A stretch of 60,658 nucleotides of DNA from Pseudomonadota bacterium (GCA_018241125.1 JAFEEL010000010.1:1-60658), one strand, 5' to 3'; shown: positions 46,222 to 55,036, counted from the first letter of the stretch. Notes: generated by a model not told the origin, from the letters alone. A program made the numbers and translations.

Positions 46222-46244
46222 ACCCGGGACTCGGGACTCGGGAC
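46222..46244. repeat. Short low-complexity GGGACTC arm
   Basis: GACCCGGGACTCGGGACTCG-type near-tandem words just after the glycosyltransferase stop, a one-armed relative of the purine-arm elements. Confidence 0.6.
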
Positions 46245-46247
46245 GGC

Positions 46248-46407
46248 GTTGCGGCATCCCGCTACCTGTGGGAGGGCCGTCCTCGGCCCGATGGCAGTTT
46301 GCCGTCGCGGCTAGAAGCCGCTCCCACGTTGCGGCGTCCCGCGACCGGTGGGAGGGCCGTCCTCGGCCCGATAGACGTTTGCCGTCGCGGCTAGAAGCCG
46401 CTCCCAC
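46248..46407. repeat. Tandem 80-bp REP doublet
   Basis: Two direct 80-bp units (46248-46327, 46328-46407). Each has a 20-bp linker (GTTGCGGC..), then GTGGGAGGGCCGTCCTCGGC facing GTCGCGGCTAGAAGCCGCTC. They differ at only a few positions. They fill the gap between convergent glycosyltransferase genes and probably act as mRNA 3'-end stabilisers or terminators. Confidence 0.9.
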
Positions 46408-46429
46408 AAGAGCCGCTCTCCCGGCACGG

Positions 46430-47395
46430 CTACCGCCCGCTGGGCGAGAAGCCCGTCTCCCGCCCGGCTCGGCGCAGATTTTTTGCAACCCGCCACTGCA
46501 TCTTCAGCGCGTCCAGCGCCGGCACGCCTTTCCAGCGCGGCAGAGCGCGGCGCAATCGCCACAGCAATCGCATCAGCGCCGTGTTCCGACCGTGCTCACG
46601 CGCCGCATCCATCGCCGTGGCGAGCGCTGCGGCGGTGTCCGCATCGCGCCAGCCCAGCCGCGCATAGCCACGCATCAAACTGTGCCGGTGATCCAGCCAC
46701 GCGTTCGCGCTGGCCGGGTCGCGGCGCGCTCGCCCACCCTTGCCCATCGGCGAGAACGCCGTGGCATGCCGGCGAAAGCGCACCAGCGGCGCGTCGAGGT
46801 AGCGCACGCCGTTGCGGCCGGCCGCGCACAGCGCCAGCCACCAATCGTGGTAAGCCAACTCCGGAAACGGGCGCACGGCCGCGAACAGGTCGCGGCGCAG
46901 CACGCTGGCGTGCCCGGATACCGAGTTGGCGAACAAGAACTGCAGGGGCGCCGTGCCTTCCAGCATCCGCGTACCCTGCGACACCCGGCGTCCGAGTGAG
47001 CGTCCGTCCGCATCGACGTATGCCGAATCGCAGTAGATCAGGTCGGCATCGCCCAGTGCCGCCACCAGCCGCGCCAGCTTGTCGGCTTCCCAGATATCGT
47101 CTTGATCGGCCGGTGCGATCAGATCACCGCGGCACAGCGCCATCGCCGCCTCGAAGCTCGCGGTCGGCCCCAGATTGCGCGGATTGGCCTGCCAGCGCAG
47201 GCGTGGGTCGGCCTGCGCGTACTGCGCGAGGATGGCGCAGGTGTGGTCGGAGGATCCGTCGTCCAGCGCCACCACCTCCAGAGCCACGTCGCGCTGGGCC
47301 AGCAGCGAGTCCAGTTGCTCGCGCAAGTAGCGCGCCCCGTTGTAGGTACACAACGCGACGGACACTTGCGGCGGCGGCGGGGGTGCGGCAGACAT
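46430..47395 (-). CDS. Family 2 glycosyltransferase (rhamnosyltransferase-like)
   Basis: 321 aa from MSAAPPPPPQVSVALCTYNG. Blocks: NGARYLREQLDSLLAQ, VVALDDGSSDHT, NPRNLGPTASFEAAMALCRG, LIAPADQDDIWEADKL (catalytic DQDD), and LAYHDWWLALCAAGRNG. This pattern is common in O-antigen rhamnosyl- or galactosyltransferases. Convergent with the operon on the plus strand. Confidence 0.86.
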   Translation of the reverse strand: MSAAPPPPPQVSVALCTYNGARYLREQLDSLLAQRDVALEVVALDDGSSDHTCAILAQYAQADPRLRWQANPRNLGPTASFEAAMALCRGDLIAPADQDDIWEADKLARLVAALGDADLIYCDSAYVDADGRSLGRRVSQGTRMLEGTAPLQFLFANSVSGHASVLRRDLFAAVRPFPELAYHDWWLALCAAGRNGVRYLDAPLVRFRRHATAFSPMGKGGRARRDPASANAWLDHRHSLMRGYARLGWRDADTAAALATAMDAAREHGRNTALMRLLWRLRRALPRWKGVPALDALKMQWRVAKNLRRAGRETGFSPSGR

Positions 47396-47435
47396 CGCGG
47401 GGCGCAGCGGCACCGGCGCGGATCGGTGCCGGTGG

Positions 47436-47918
47436 TCAGGATTTGCCGCGCGCCAGCGGCAAGTCGGCCGACTGCCATGCGCTGACCCCGCCATCGAGCC
47501 AGTACACGGTCTTGAAGCCGGCCTTGACCAAGCGCTTGGCGGCGGTGGCCGAAGTCGTGCCGTTGCGACACACCAGCGCCACCGGCAGTTCGCGAACCTT
47601 GGCCAGATCCTTGTTCTCCGGGTCGAACTGGCTCATCGTGACGCTGCGCGAACCGATCACGTGCCCTTTCTCGAAGTCGCCCGACGCGCTGACGTCCACC
47701 ACCAGCACGTTGTCGCGATTGATCAGTTCGGTCAGTCGGGCCGGCCCAATCGCCCGATAGCCGCGCGTGAAGCGCGACAGCTCATTGGCGATCAGGGCGA
47801 TCGTGACCCCGACCAAGCCCAGTACCAGCAAGGTGTGGTTGGCGAAAAACGCTTGCAATTGCGCGGTCGGCGGCACGGTACGGGAGGTCGTGGCGGGAGG
47901 CCGGCGATTATAAGGCAC
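47436..47918 (-). CDS. Membrane-anchored rhodanese (YibN-like)
   Basis: 160 aa. One N-terminal hydrophobic helix (TLLVLGLVGVTIALIANELS) then a rhodanese domain with active-site Cys in LVCRNGTTSATAA (about 117) and DGGVSAWQ at the end. The family transfers sulfane sulfur; a single-TM rhodanese of this size is like YibN. The first codons contain a perfect TATAAT (47907-47912, minus strand), so the real start may be GTG 47876. It sits about 40 bp downstream of the glycosyltransferase promoter side, on the same strand. Confidence 0.85.
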   Translation of the reverse strand: MPYNRRPPATTSRTVPPTAQLQAFFANHTLLVLGLVGVTIALIANELSRFTRGYRAIGPARLTELINRDNVLVVDVSASGDFEKGHVIGSRSVTMSQFDPENKDLAKVRELPVALVCRNGTTSATAAKRLVKAGFKTVYWLDGGVSAWQSADLPLARGKS

Positions 47919-47943
47919 CGCGCTGGCCGCCGGTGCCGACTGC

Positions 47944-47949
47944 TAGACT
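47944..47949 (+). promoter_or_regulatory. Extended -10 box of putA
   Basis: TGCTAGACT at 47941-47949 gives a TAGACT -10 with an extended TG, about 39 bases before the putA GTG. No clear -35. Confidence 0.4.
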
Positions 47950-47988
47950 GGCCACTTTCCCGCGTGCGACCTGCAAAAGGGCCGTTTC

Positions 47989-50900
47989 GTGACCGACATC
48001 CTGCTACCTGAACTCCCCACGCCCGGCGACGCTTTGCGCGAGGCCATCACCAGCGCCTGGCTGCGCGATGAGAACCAGCACGTGCGCGCACTGCTGGAGG
48101 CGGCGCGGTTGTCGCCGGCCGACAGTGCGAGCATCCAGCGTACCGCGGTCGATCTGGTCGAGCGCGTGCGCAAGCGGGCGCAGAAGCAGGGCGTGATCGA
48201 AGCGTTCATGCGGCAATACGACCTGTCTTCCGAGGAAGGCGTGTTGCTGATGTGCGTGGCCGAAGCGCTGCTGCGCATCCCCGATCAGGCCACCGCCGAC
48301 AAGCTGATCGCCGACAAGCTGGGCGACGCCAACTGGGAAGCGCATCTGGGCAAGAGCGAGTCGTTGCTGGTCAACGCCTCGAGCTGGGGCCTGATGCTGA
48401 CCGGGCGCATGGTCGGTTTGGCCGGCGAAACCCGCCGCAACGCCGTCGGCGCGCTGCGCCGACTGGTCGGTCGCGCCGGCGAGCCGGTGATCCGGCTGGC
48501 GGTGCGCCAGGCCATGCGCATCATGGGCCACCAGTTCGTCATGGGCCGCACCATCGACGAAGCGCTGGCGCGCAGCCACAAGGCGGAAGGCGGCTACCGG
48601 CACTCGTTCGACATGCTCGGCGAGGGCGCGTTCACGCAAAAAGACGCCGCGCGGTATTTGCAGGCCTACCGCAAGGCGATCGGCGCCATCGGCGCCAGCG
48701 GCCCGCGCGGAACGTGGGCCGGTACCGATGTGTTCGCCGCGCCGTCGATCTCGGTCAAGCTGTCCGCCCTGCATCCGCGCTATGAGCACGCCAAGCGTGC
48801 GCGGGTGCGCGCCGAGCTCACCCCGCGCGTGCTCGAACTGGCACAACTGGCCAAGGCGCAAGGCATTGGTTTCACCATCGACGCCGAGGAGTCCGACCGC
48901 CTGGAACTGTCGCTGGACGTGATTCTGGGCGCCTTCGCTGATCCGTCGCTGGCGGGCTGGAATGGTTACGGACTGGCGGTGCAGGCCTACCAGAAGCGCG
49001 CGCCGTTCGTGCTCGATGCGCTGATTGCCAGCGCCCGCCAGCACGGCCGGATCATGCCGGTGCGGCTGGTCAAAGGTGCCTACTGGGACTCGGAGATCAA
49101 GCGCGCCCAGACCGATGGCCTGCCCGGATACCCGGTGCTCACGCGCAAGCCCAATACCGACGTGAGCTATCTGGCCTGCGCCAGCAAGATGCTCGGTGCC
49201 ACCGACGCGCTGTATCCGATGTTCGCCACCCACAACGCGCACACGCTGGCGGCGATCCATCACCTCGCCCGGCAGTTGCACGGCCACTGGCAGGCAGGCG
49301 GCGCACCGTACGAATACCAGAAGCTGCACGGCATGGGCGACGACTTGTACCGCGAGGTGGTCGGCCCCGAGCGTTTCGATGTGGCCTGCCGCGTGTATGC
49401 GCCGGTCGGCTCGCACGAAGACCTGCTGCCGTATCTGGTGCGCCGCCTGCTGGAGAACGGTGCCAACTCCAGCTTCGTCAACCGCATCACCGACGAATCC
49501 ATTTCCGCGGCCTCGCTGGTCGCCGACCCGACCGCGGTAGTGGCCGGCTTTTCCGACTGCAAGCACCCCAACATCGCGCTGCCGCGCTTGTTGTACGGAT
49601 CCGGGAGGATCAACTCGATGGGCGTCAACCTGGCCAACGATCAAGACCTGCGCGTGCTGGGCGAGCGCATCAAGGCCGCCAGCGGCCCGTGGACGGCCGC
49701 GCCGCTGGTTCCCGGCGCCAGCACCTCCGGTACGCAAATCACCACCACCAGCCCCGCCGACCGCACCGGCATGGTCGGTCATTGGCTGGCCAGCGATGCG
49801 GCGACGGTGGAAAAGGCGCTGGCCAACGCGGTGGCCGCGCAACCGGATTGGGATGCGGTGCCGGCCGGTGGCCGCGCCAGGATCCTCGAAAACGCTGCGG
49901 ATCTGCTGGAAGATCGGCTGCCCGAGTTCATCGCGTTGTGCACGCGCGAGGCCGGCAAGACGATCCCGGATGGTGTGGCCGAGGTGCGCGAGGCGGTGGA
50001 TTTCCTGCGTTACTACGCCGGACAGGCGCGCGCGCTGCTCGCCGAGCCGGTCAAGCTGCCCGGCCCCACCGGCGAATCCAACGAACTGCGTCTGCATGGT
50101 CGCGGGGTGTTCGTGTGCATCAGCCCGTGGAACTTCCCGCTGGCGATCTTCATCGGCCAGGTCGCGGCCGCATTGGCCGGTGGCAATGCCGTGCTCGCCA
50201 AGCCCGCTGAGCAAACCAACCTGATCGGCTACGCCGCGGTCAAGCTGCTGCACGAGGCCGGGGTACCCGAGGCGGTTTTGCAGTTCCTGCCCGGCGACGG
50301 CGCCAGCGTCGGTGCCGCGCTCACCCGCGATGCGCGCGTGGCCGGCGTGGCCTTCACCGGCTCGACCGAGACGGCGCGCGCCATCAACCGCGCGTTGGCC
50401 GCCCGCGATGCGCCGATCGCGGTGCTGATCGCCGAGACCGGCGGCCAGAACGCGATGATCGCCGACTCCTCGGCCCTGCCCGAGCAGCTGGTGAAGGACG
50501 CGATGACTTCGGCTTTCGGTTCGGCCGGCCAGCGCTGCTCGGCGGCGCGCGTGTTGTTCGTGCAGGCCGACATCGCCGACAAGGTGATCGGCATGCTTGC
50601 CGGGGCGATGGACGAGCTGGTGGTCGGCGATCCGGCACTACTATCGACCGACGTCGGCCCGGTGATCGATGCCGAGGCGCTCAAGGTGCTGGAAGAGCAC
50701 GCCATTCGCATGGATCGGGAGGCGCGGTTGCTGAAGAAAGCCAGGCTCGGGGATGGCTGCGCGAACGGCACGTTCTTTGCCCCGCGCGCCTACGAGCTGC
50801 AATCGCTCGAGCAGTTGCGCCGCGAGGTGTTCGGCCCGGTGCTGCACGTGATTCGCTACCGCGCCGGGGATCTGGATGCGGTGATCGACGCCGTCAACGC

Positions 50901-51174
50901 CACCGGCTACGGCCTGACCTTGGGCATCCATTCGCGCATCGACGCCACCATCGAGAAGATTTCCTCGCGGGTGAAGGCCGGCAACTGTTACGTCAACCGC
51001 AACATGATCGGTGCGGTGGTCGGCGTGCAGCCGTTCGGCGGCGAAGGACTGTCCGGCACCGGCCCCAAAGCGGGCGGCCCGCACTACCTGCTGCGCTTCG
51101 TCACCGAGCGCACGCGCACGATCAACACCACGGCCGCCGGCGGCAACGCGTCGCTGCTGACGTTGGGTGAGTGA
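47989..51174 (+). CDS. putA: Bifunctional proline dehydrogenase / P5C dehydrogenase
   Basis: 1061 aa, GTG start. It oxidises proline to glutamate via pyrroline-5-carboxylate, passing electrons to quinone and NAD+. The proline dehydrogenase barrel (about residues 120-470) has SVKLSALHPRYE, RLVKGAYWDSEIKRAQ and CHDYEYQ-like EYQKLHGMGD. The aldehyde dehydrogenase half (about 560-1045) has catalytic Cys in GSAGQRCSAARV (about 849) and PWNFPLAIFIGQ. It starts without the ribbon-helix-helix DNA-binding domain of E. coli PutA, so it is a catalytic-only form and lacks the roughly 250-residue extra C-terminal domain. Flavin is expected. Confidence 0.96.
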   Translation: MTDILLPELPTPGDALREAITSAWLRDENQHVRALLEAARLSPADSASIQRTAVDLVERVRKRAQKQGVIEAFMRQYDLSSEEGVLLMCVAEALLRIPDQATADKLIADKLGDANWEAHLGKSESLLVNASSWGLMLTGRMVGLAGETRRNAVGALRRLVGRAGEPVIRLAVRQAMRIMGHQFVMGRTIDEALARSHKAEGGYRHSFDMLGEGAFTQKDAARYLQAYRKAIGAIGASGPRGTWAGTDVFAAPSISVKLSALHPRYEHAKRARVRAELTPRVLELAQLAKAQGIGFTIDAEESDRLELSLDVILGAFADPSLAGWNGYGLAVQAYQKRAPFVLDALIASARQHGRIMPVRLVKGAYWDSEIKRAQTDGLPGYPVLTRKPNTDVSYLACASKMLGATDALYPMFATHNAHTLAAIHHLARQLHGHWQAGGAPYEYQKLHGMGDDLYREVVGPERFDVACRVYAPVGSHEDLLPYLVRRLLENGANSSFVNRITDESISAASLVADPTAVVAGFSDCKHPNIALPRLLYGSGRINSMGVNLANDQDLRVLGERIKAASGPWTAAPLVPGASTSGTQITTTSPADRTGMVGHWLASDAATVEKALANAVAAQPDWDAVPAGGRARILENAADLLEDRLPEFIALCTREAGKTIPDGVAEVREAVDFLRYYAGQARALLAEPVKLPGPTGESNELRLHGRGVFVCISPWNFPLAIFIGQVAAALAGGNAVLAKPAEQTNLIGYAAVKLLHEAGVPEAVLQFLPGDGASVGAALTRDARVAGVAFTGSTETARAINRALAARDAPIAVLIAETGGQNAMIADSSALPEQLVKDAMTSAFGSAGQRCSAARVLFVQADIADKVIGMLAGAMDELVVGDPALLSTDVGPVIDAEALKVLEEHAIRMDREARLLKKARLGDGCANGTFFAPRAYELQSLEQLRREVFGPVLHVIRYRAGDLDAVIDAVNATGYGLTLGIHSRIDATIEKISSRVKAGNCYVNRNMIGAVVGVQPFGGEGLSGTGPKAGGPHYLLRFVTERTRTINTTAAGGNASLLTLGE

Positions 51175-51262
51175 GCGCGGCTTGCGCAGCACCGCTGCGC
51201 GCGTGAACGAACGCCCGCCGCGCTGCGGCGGGCCGGAACGAGTGAGCGCGGCTTGCGCAGCA
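51169..51262. repeat. 23-bp direct repeat at the putA 3' end
   Basis: GAGTGAGCGCGGCTTGCGCA plus GCA occurs at 51169-51191 (spanning the putA stop) and again at 51240-51262, with a GCCCGCCGC/GCGGCGGGC stem-loop between. It may be a small duplication. The stem lacks a T-run, so putA termination is unclear. Confidence 0.75.
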
Positions 51263-51277
51263 GGCGCGTGCGCTGCC

Positions 51278-51404
51278 AAATAAAAACCCCGCGAGCCAGG
51301 GGTGGGCTCGCGGGGCCAGGGGTGGAAGCCGGCCTTGGGGAGAGGCGGACTTCCGGGGATGCACTCAGGGGAGAGAGTCATCCGACAACGGACGTTGCGT
51401 CCGT
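51278..51404 (-). ncRNA. sX13-like small RNA with C-rich hairpin loops
   Basis: Read on the minus strand, this non-coding stretch folds into successive hairpins. CAACGGACG-CAA-CGTCCGTTG (51383-51403) is first. A GGATGACTC stem with loop TCTCCCCT is second. A GGAAG...CTTCC stem with loop CTCCCCA is third. The terminator CCCCGCGAGCC / GGCTCGCGGGG with loop CACCCCT is last, followed by TTTTTATTT. Three loops carrying CCCC, a length near 120 nt and a position just downstream of polA match what I recall of the Xanthomonas sRNA sX13, which regulates mRNAs by pairing its C-rich loops with G-rich sites. The 5' end is estimated; the promoter is weak by eye (CTATCT near 51409). Confidence 0.7.
51282..51315 (-). 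terminator. Rho-independent terminator of the sX13-like RNA
   Basis: A perfect 11-bp stem CCCCGCGAGCC (51287-51297) with GGCTCGCGGGG (51305-51315), followed on the minus strand by TTTTTATTT. It would also end polA read-through. Confidence 0.9.
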
Positions 51405-51570
51405 TGCGAGATAGTTGACCATTACTCACCTTCAGAGTTCGTGAAATCCGACGTGTTTTTCGGGGCGGATTCAGGATGCGTTCATGCCCACAATCCACGT
51501 GCGGATGCCAAGCATGACTTCCGGCACAGAAGATCGTTAGAGCGTTGTTACGACGCGGGTTGTGGCGCGC

Positions 51571-54366
51571 TCAGTGGGCCTGATCCCAGTTCGCGCCGAC
51601 GCCGCAATCCACCACCAGCGGCACCCGCAATTGCGCCGCGTTCTGCATCCGTTGCACGACTTCGCAACGCAGTGTTTCGATGAAGTGCGCATCGGCCTCG
51701 AAAACCAGTTCGTCGTGTACTTGCAGGATCATCAGCGCCCGCTGGTCGTGCGCTTGCAACCACTCGTCGACCGCGATCATCGCGCGCTTGATGATGTCGG
51801 CGGCGGTGCCCTGCATCGGCGCGTTGATCGCCGCCCGTTCGGCACCGGCGCGCAGGCCCTGATTGCGCGAGCCGATGTCGGAAAGGTACAGGCGGCGGCC
51901 GAATACGGTTTCCACGTAGCCGCGCGCGCGCGCACTGGCGCGGGTGCGCTCCATGTAGTCGCGCACGCCCGGGTAACGCGAAAAATACCGGCCGATGTAG
52001 TCCTGCGCCTGCCCGCGCTCGATGCCGAGCTGGCGCGCCAGCCCGAACGCGCTCATGCCGTACATCAGCCCGAAGTTGATCGCCTTGGCGGCGCGGCGCT
52101 GCTCGGAGGTCACCGCCTCCGGCGAGGCTGCGCCGAACACTTCGGCGGCGGTGGCGCGATGCACGTCGATGCCGCTGTCGAACGCGCGCAGCAGGCCGGC
52201 GTCGCCCGACAGGTGGGCCATGATCCGCAGCTCGATCTGCGAATAGTCGCAGGCAAGAATCTGCCGCCCCGGCGGGGCGATGAACGCGGTGCGGATGCGC
52301 CGGCCGTCGGGCGTGCGGATCGGGATGTTTTGCAGGTTTGGATCCGACGAGGCCAGCCGCCCGGTCGCAGCTCCGGCCTGATGGAAACTGGTGTGGACGC
52401 GGCCGGTGTGCGGGTTGATCGCCGCCGGCAGCTTTTCGGTGTAGGTGCTGCGCAGCTTGGCCAGCCCACGGTAGTCGAGGATGAGCCGCGGCAGCGGGTG
52501 GTCGTCGGCGATGGCTTCCAGCGCCTCCTCGTTGGTGGACGGCTGCCCGCCGGGCGTCTTCACCGCCGCTTGCAGTTGCAGTTGGTCGAACAAGATCGCC
52601 TGCAACTGCTTGGGCGAGTCGAGGTTGAACGGCTGCCCGGCGATGCGATGGGCCTCTTGCTGCGCGGCGAGCATGCGCCGGCCCAGATCGGCGCTTTGCC
52701 GGCGCAGCTCGGCGGCGTCTATCAGCACGCCGTTGGCCTCGATCCGTTCCAGCACCGGCACCAGCGGCATCTCGATGTCGCGGTAGACGCGCTCCAGCGC
52801 CGGTTCGGATTGCAGGCGCGGATACAGCGCGTGGTGCAGGCGCAAGGTGATGTCGGCGTCCTCGGCGGCGTAGCGGGTGGCGTCGTCGAGGGCGACCTGC
52901 GAAAACGAAATCTGCTTGGCGCCCTTGCCGGTCACGTCGGCATATTTGACCGTCTGGTAGCCCAGATAGCGCTGCGCCAGCCCGTCCATGTCGTGCCGGC
53001 CGGCTGCGGCCCAGACGAAGGATTCGAGCATGGTGTCGTGCGCGTAGCCACGCACCGCCACCCCGTGCCGGCGCAACACGTGCAGGTCGTACTTGCCGTG
53101 CTGGCCGACCTTCGGCCGCTGCGCGTCCTCCAGCACCGGGCGCAGCGCGGCCAGCGTCGCGGCGCGGTCCAGTTGCGCCGGCGCGCCGGGGAAATCGTGC
53201 GCCAGCGGGATGTAGCAGGCATGGCCGATCTCGACCGCGAAGCTGATGCCGATCAGGTTGGCACACATCGGATCGATCGAATCGGTTTCGGTGTCGAACG
53301 CGATCAGCTCGGCGGCGCGCAGTCTGTCGATCCACGCGTCGAGCTGCGCGGGCGTGGTCACGCACTCGTATTCACCCTTGGCCGACAGTGCCGGGTCGAT
53401 CGTTTCCTCGGCGGCGCCCGCACGCACGAATCCCGCCATGCCGCTTTCGGCTCCCCGCTCCCGGCTCATCGCTACCGGCTCCCTGCCCCCTGCTCCCCGC
53501 TCACCGCTCCCGGCTCCCGGCTTCCCATCCAGATCCTTCAGTGCCGCATTGAACCCGTAGCGCGTGTACAAGGCGCGCAGCTGCTCGACATCCGGATCGC
53601 GCAGCAGCAGCGCGTCGTGCCCCAGTTCCAGCTCGACGTCGGTCTTGATGGTCGCCAACTGACGCGACAGCGGCAGCCGCGGCAGCGCCGCGCGCAGGTT
53701 CTCGCCGACCTTGCCGCCGATCTGGTTGGCGTTGCCCATCACCGCATCCAGCGTGCCGTACTCGCCCAGCCACTTGGCGGCGGTCTTCGGGCCGCACTTG
53801 TCCACGCCGGGGATGTTGTCGGCGGCATCGCCCATCAGCGCCAGCAGGTCGATCACCTGTTCGGGGCGCACCCCGAATTTTTCGATCACCGCCGCCTCCG
53901 AATCCAGCACCGACCCGCTCATGGTGTTCACTAGGCGGATGCCCGGACGCACCAGTTGGGCGAAATCCTTGTCGCTGGTGGAAATGGTCACGTCCACACC
54001 ATCGGCCTGCGCTTGCAGCGCCAGCGTGCCGATCACGTCGTCGGCTTCCACCCCGGCCACGCGCAGGATCGGGAAGCCCAACGCGGCCACGATCGCCAAC
54101 ATCGGCTCGATCTGCGCGCGCAGGTCGGCGGGCATCGGCGGCCGCTGCGCCTTGTAGTCGGGATACAGGTCGTCGCGAAAAGTGGGGCCGGAGGCATCGA
54201 CCACGAACGCCGCGCAGGCGGGCTTTTCCTTCAGCGTGGCGCGCAGCATGTTGACCACCCCGAACAGTGCCCCGGTCGGCTCGCCGGCCGCGTTGGACAG
54301 CGGCGGCAAGGCGTGGAAGGCGCGGAACAGGTAGGACGAGCCGTCGATCAGGATCAGGCGGGGCAT
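51571..54366 (-). CDS. polA: DNA polymerase I
   Basis: 931 aa. 5'-nuclease domain (residues 1 to about 275: MPRLILIDGSSYLFRAFHAL; GDAADNIPGVDKCGPKTA), active 3'-5' exonuclease domain (ExoI AFDTETDSID, about 353) and polymerase domain (motif A ACDYSQIELRIMAHLS, about 705; motif B RRAAKAINFGLMYGMSAFG; motif C QVHDELVFE, about 881). It does repair synthesis and Okazaki fragment processing. The linker between nuclease and exonuclease domains (about residues 281-308, GSGERGAGGREPVAMSRERG...) is encoded by a low-complexity repeat and looks like an in-frame insertion. The sX13-like RNA lies just downstream on the same strand. Confidence 0.97.
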   Translation of the reverse strand: MPRLILIDGSSYLFRAFHALPPLSNAAGEPTGALFGVVNMLRATLKEKPACAAFVVDASGPTFRDDLYPDYKAQRPPMPADLRAQIEPMLAIVAALGFPILRVAGVEADDVIGTLALQAQADGVDVTISTSDKDFAQLVRPGIRLVNTMSGSVLDSEAAVIEKFGVRPEQVIDLLALMGDAADNIPGVDKCGPKTAAKWLGEYGTLDAVMGNANQIGGKVGENLRAALPRLPLSRQLATIKTDVELELGHDALLLRDPDVEQLRALYTRYGFNAALKDLDGKPGAGSGERGAGGREPVAMSRERGAESGMAGFVRAGAAEETIDPALSAKGEYECVTTPAQLDAWIDRLRAAELIAFDTETDSIDPMCANLIGISFAVEIGHACYIPLAHDFPGAPAQLDRAATLAALRPVLEDAQRPKVGQHGKYDLHVLRRHGVAVRGYAHDTMLESFVWAAAGRHDMDGLAQRYLGYQTVKYADVTGKGAKQISFSQVALDDATRYAAEDADITLRLHHALYPRLQSEPALERVYRDIEMPLVPVLERIEANGVLIDAAELRRQSADLGRRMLAAQQEAHRIAGQPFNLDSPKQLQAILFDQLQLQAAVKTPGGQPSTNEEALEAIADDHPLPRLILDYRGLAKLRSTYTEKLPAAINPHTGRVHTSFHQAGAATGRLASSDPNLQNIPIRTPDGRRIRTAFIAPPGRQILACDYSQIELRIMAHLSGDAGLLRAFDSGIDVHRATAAEVFGAASPEAVTSEQRRAAKAINFGLMYGMSAFGLARQLGIERGQAQDYIGRYFSRYPGVRDYMERTRASARARGYVETVFGRRLYLSDIGSRNQGLRAGAERAAINAPMQGTAADIIKRAMIAVDEWLQAHDQRALMILQVHDELVFEADAHFIETLRCEVVQRMQNAAQLRVPLVVDCGVGANWDQAH
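53442..53528. repeat. Low-complexity arm inserted in frame in the polA linker
   Basis: Plus-strand near-tandem words such as CTCCCCGCTCCCGGCTCATC and CTCCCGGCTTCCC; on the coding strand these are GGGAGCSGGGAGC-like. It falls exactly at a domain linker, codes only for Gly/Arg/Glu/Ser-rich residues, and leaves the frame open. Confidence 0.8.
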
Positions 54367-54474
54367 GGCGACGCGCGGCAGAGTGGAGGGCCATTGTAGG
54401 CGCGTGCGTGCAACCGGCGCTTTTCAGATGCCGCGCGCGGTGGGAAGATCGGAGCCCCGAACCGGAGAAGTCCC

Positions 54475-55005
54475 ATGCGCACGCATCGCAAGGAACTGAT
54501 CGTCGCATTGTTGCTGGCCGCCACGCCGACGCTGGCGCTGGCGCAGGACGTGACACCCGCACCGGCGCCGCCGCCGCCGTCGATGGACGACCCCGGGCAG
54601 CCGCCGCCGGCCCCGATCAAGCCCGACGACCCGCGGCTGGGCCCGTTGCCGCCAGAGGCTGCACCCGAGCCACCGCCGCCGCCCGTGCAGGGCCACGAAA
54701 AATCCGACGGCGACCCGACCAACGTGCCGGCGCTGCCGACGGACGATGCCTTCCACCCGCCGCCGAAGAAGCCCGCGCAGGTGCAAGCCGCCGACGGCTA
54801 TTCGGTGCGCAGCTACACCACCGCCAATGGCGACAAGATCGAGGAGTACCGCCACGGCGGGCAGTTGACGCGGGTGCGCGTCAAGCCAGCCAACGCGCCG
54901 GCATTCGAGTTGAACGACTCCAACCACGACGGTCGCATCGATCGCCACGATGCCACCAATGCGCAGACCGTGCCGGTGCAGTGGACCTTGTTCGAGTGGC
55001 ATTGA
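54475..55005 (+). CDS. DUF2782 family exported protein
   Basis: 176 aa. Signal peptide (ELIVALLLAATPTLALAQ), a long Pro-rich region (about 25-95), then a compact C-terminal domain: YSVRSYTTANGDKIEEYRHG, LTRVRVKPANAPAFELND, and PVQWTLFEW, as in DUF2782 proteins found beside polA in xanthomonads. A calcium-like loop word NDSNHDGRIDRHD occurs at about 150. Probably periplasmic; function unknown. Divergent from polA. Confidence 0.82.
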   Translation: MRTHRKELIVALLLAATPTLALAQDVTPAPAPPPPSMDDPGQPPPAPIKPDDPRLGPLPPEAAPEPPPPPVQGHEKSDGDPTNVPALPTDDAFHPPPKKPAQVQAADGYSVRSYTTANGDKIEEYRHGGQLTRVRVKPANAPAFELNDSNHDGRIDRHDATNAQTVPVQWTLFEWH

Positions 55006-55036
55006 TGGGCGCTTGAGCGGCGCCCGGTCGCGGGCA

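Noticed and set aside
48004-50253. 749-codon minus-strand frame over putA
   Set aside because: Shadow frame without domains; putA motifs are unambiguous.
51278-51404. Spot 42 RNA (spf), which also lies beside polA in enterics
   Set aside because: The sequence and the C-rich loops do not resemble Spot 42, which is limited to other gammaproteobacterial orders.
54565-54710. Low-complexity repeat element in the DUF2782 gene
   Set aside because: The Pro-rich codons are ordinary coding repetition (CCG runs) and do not show the GGGAGAC arm pattern.
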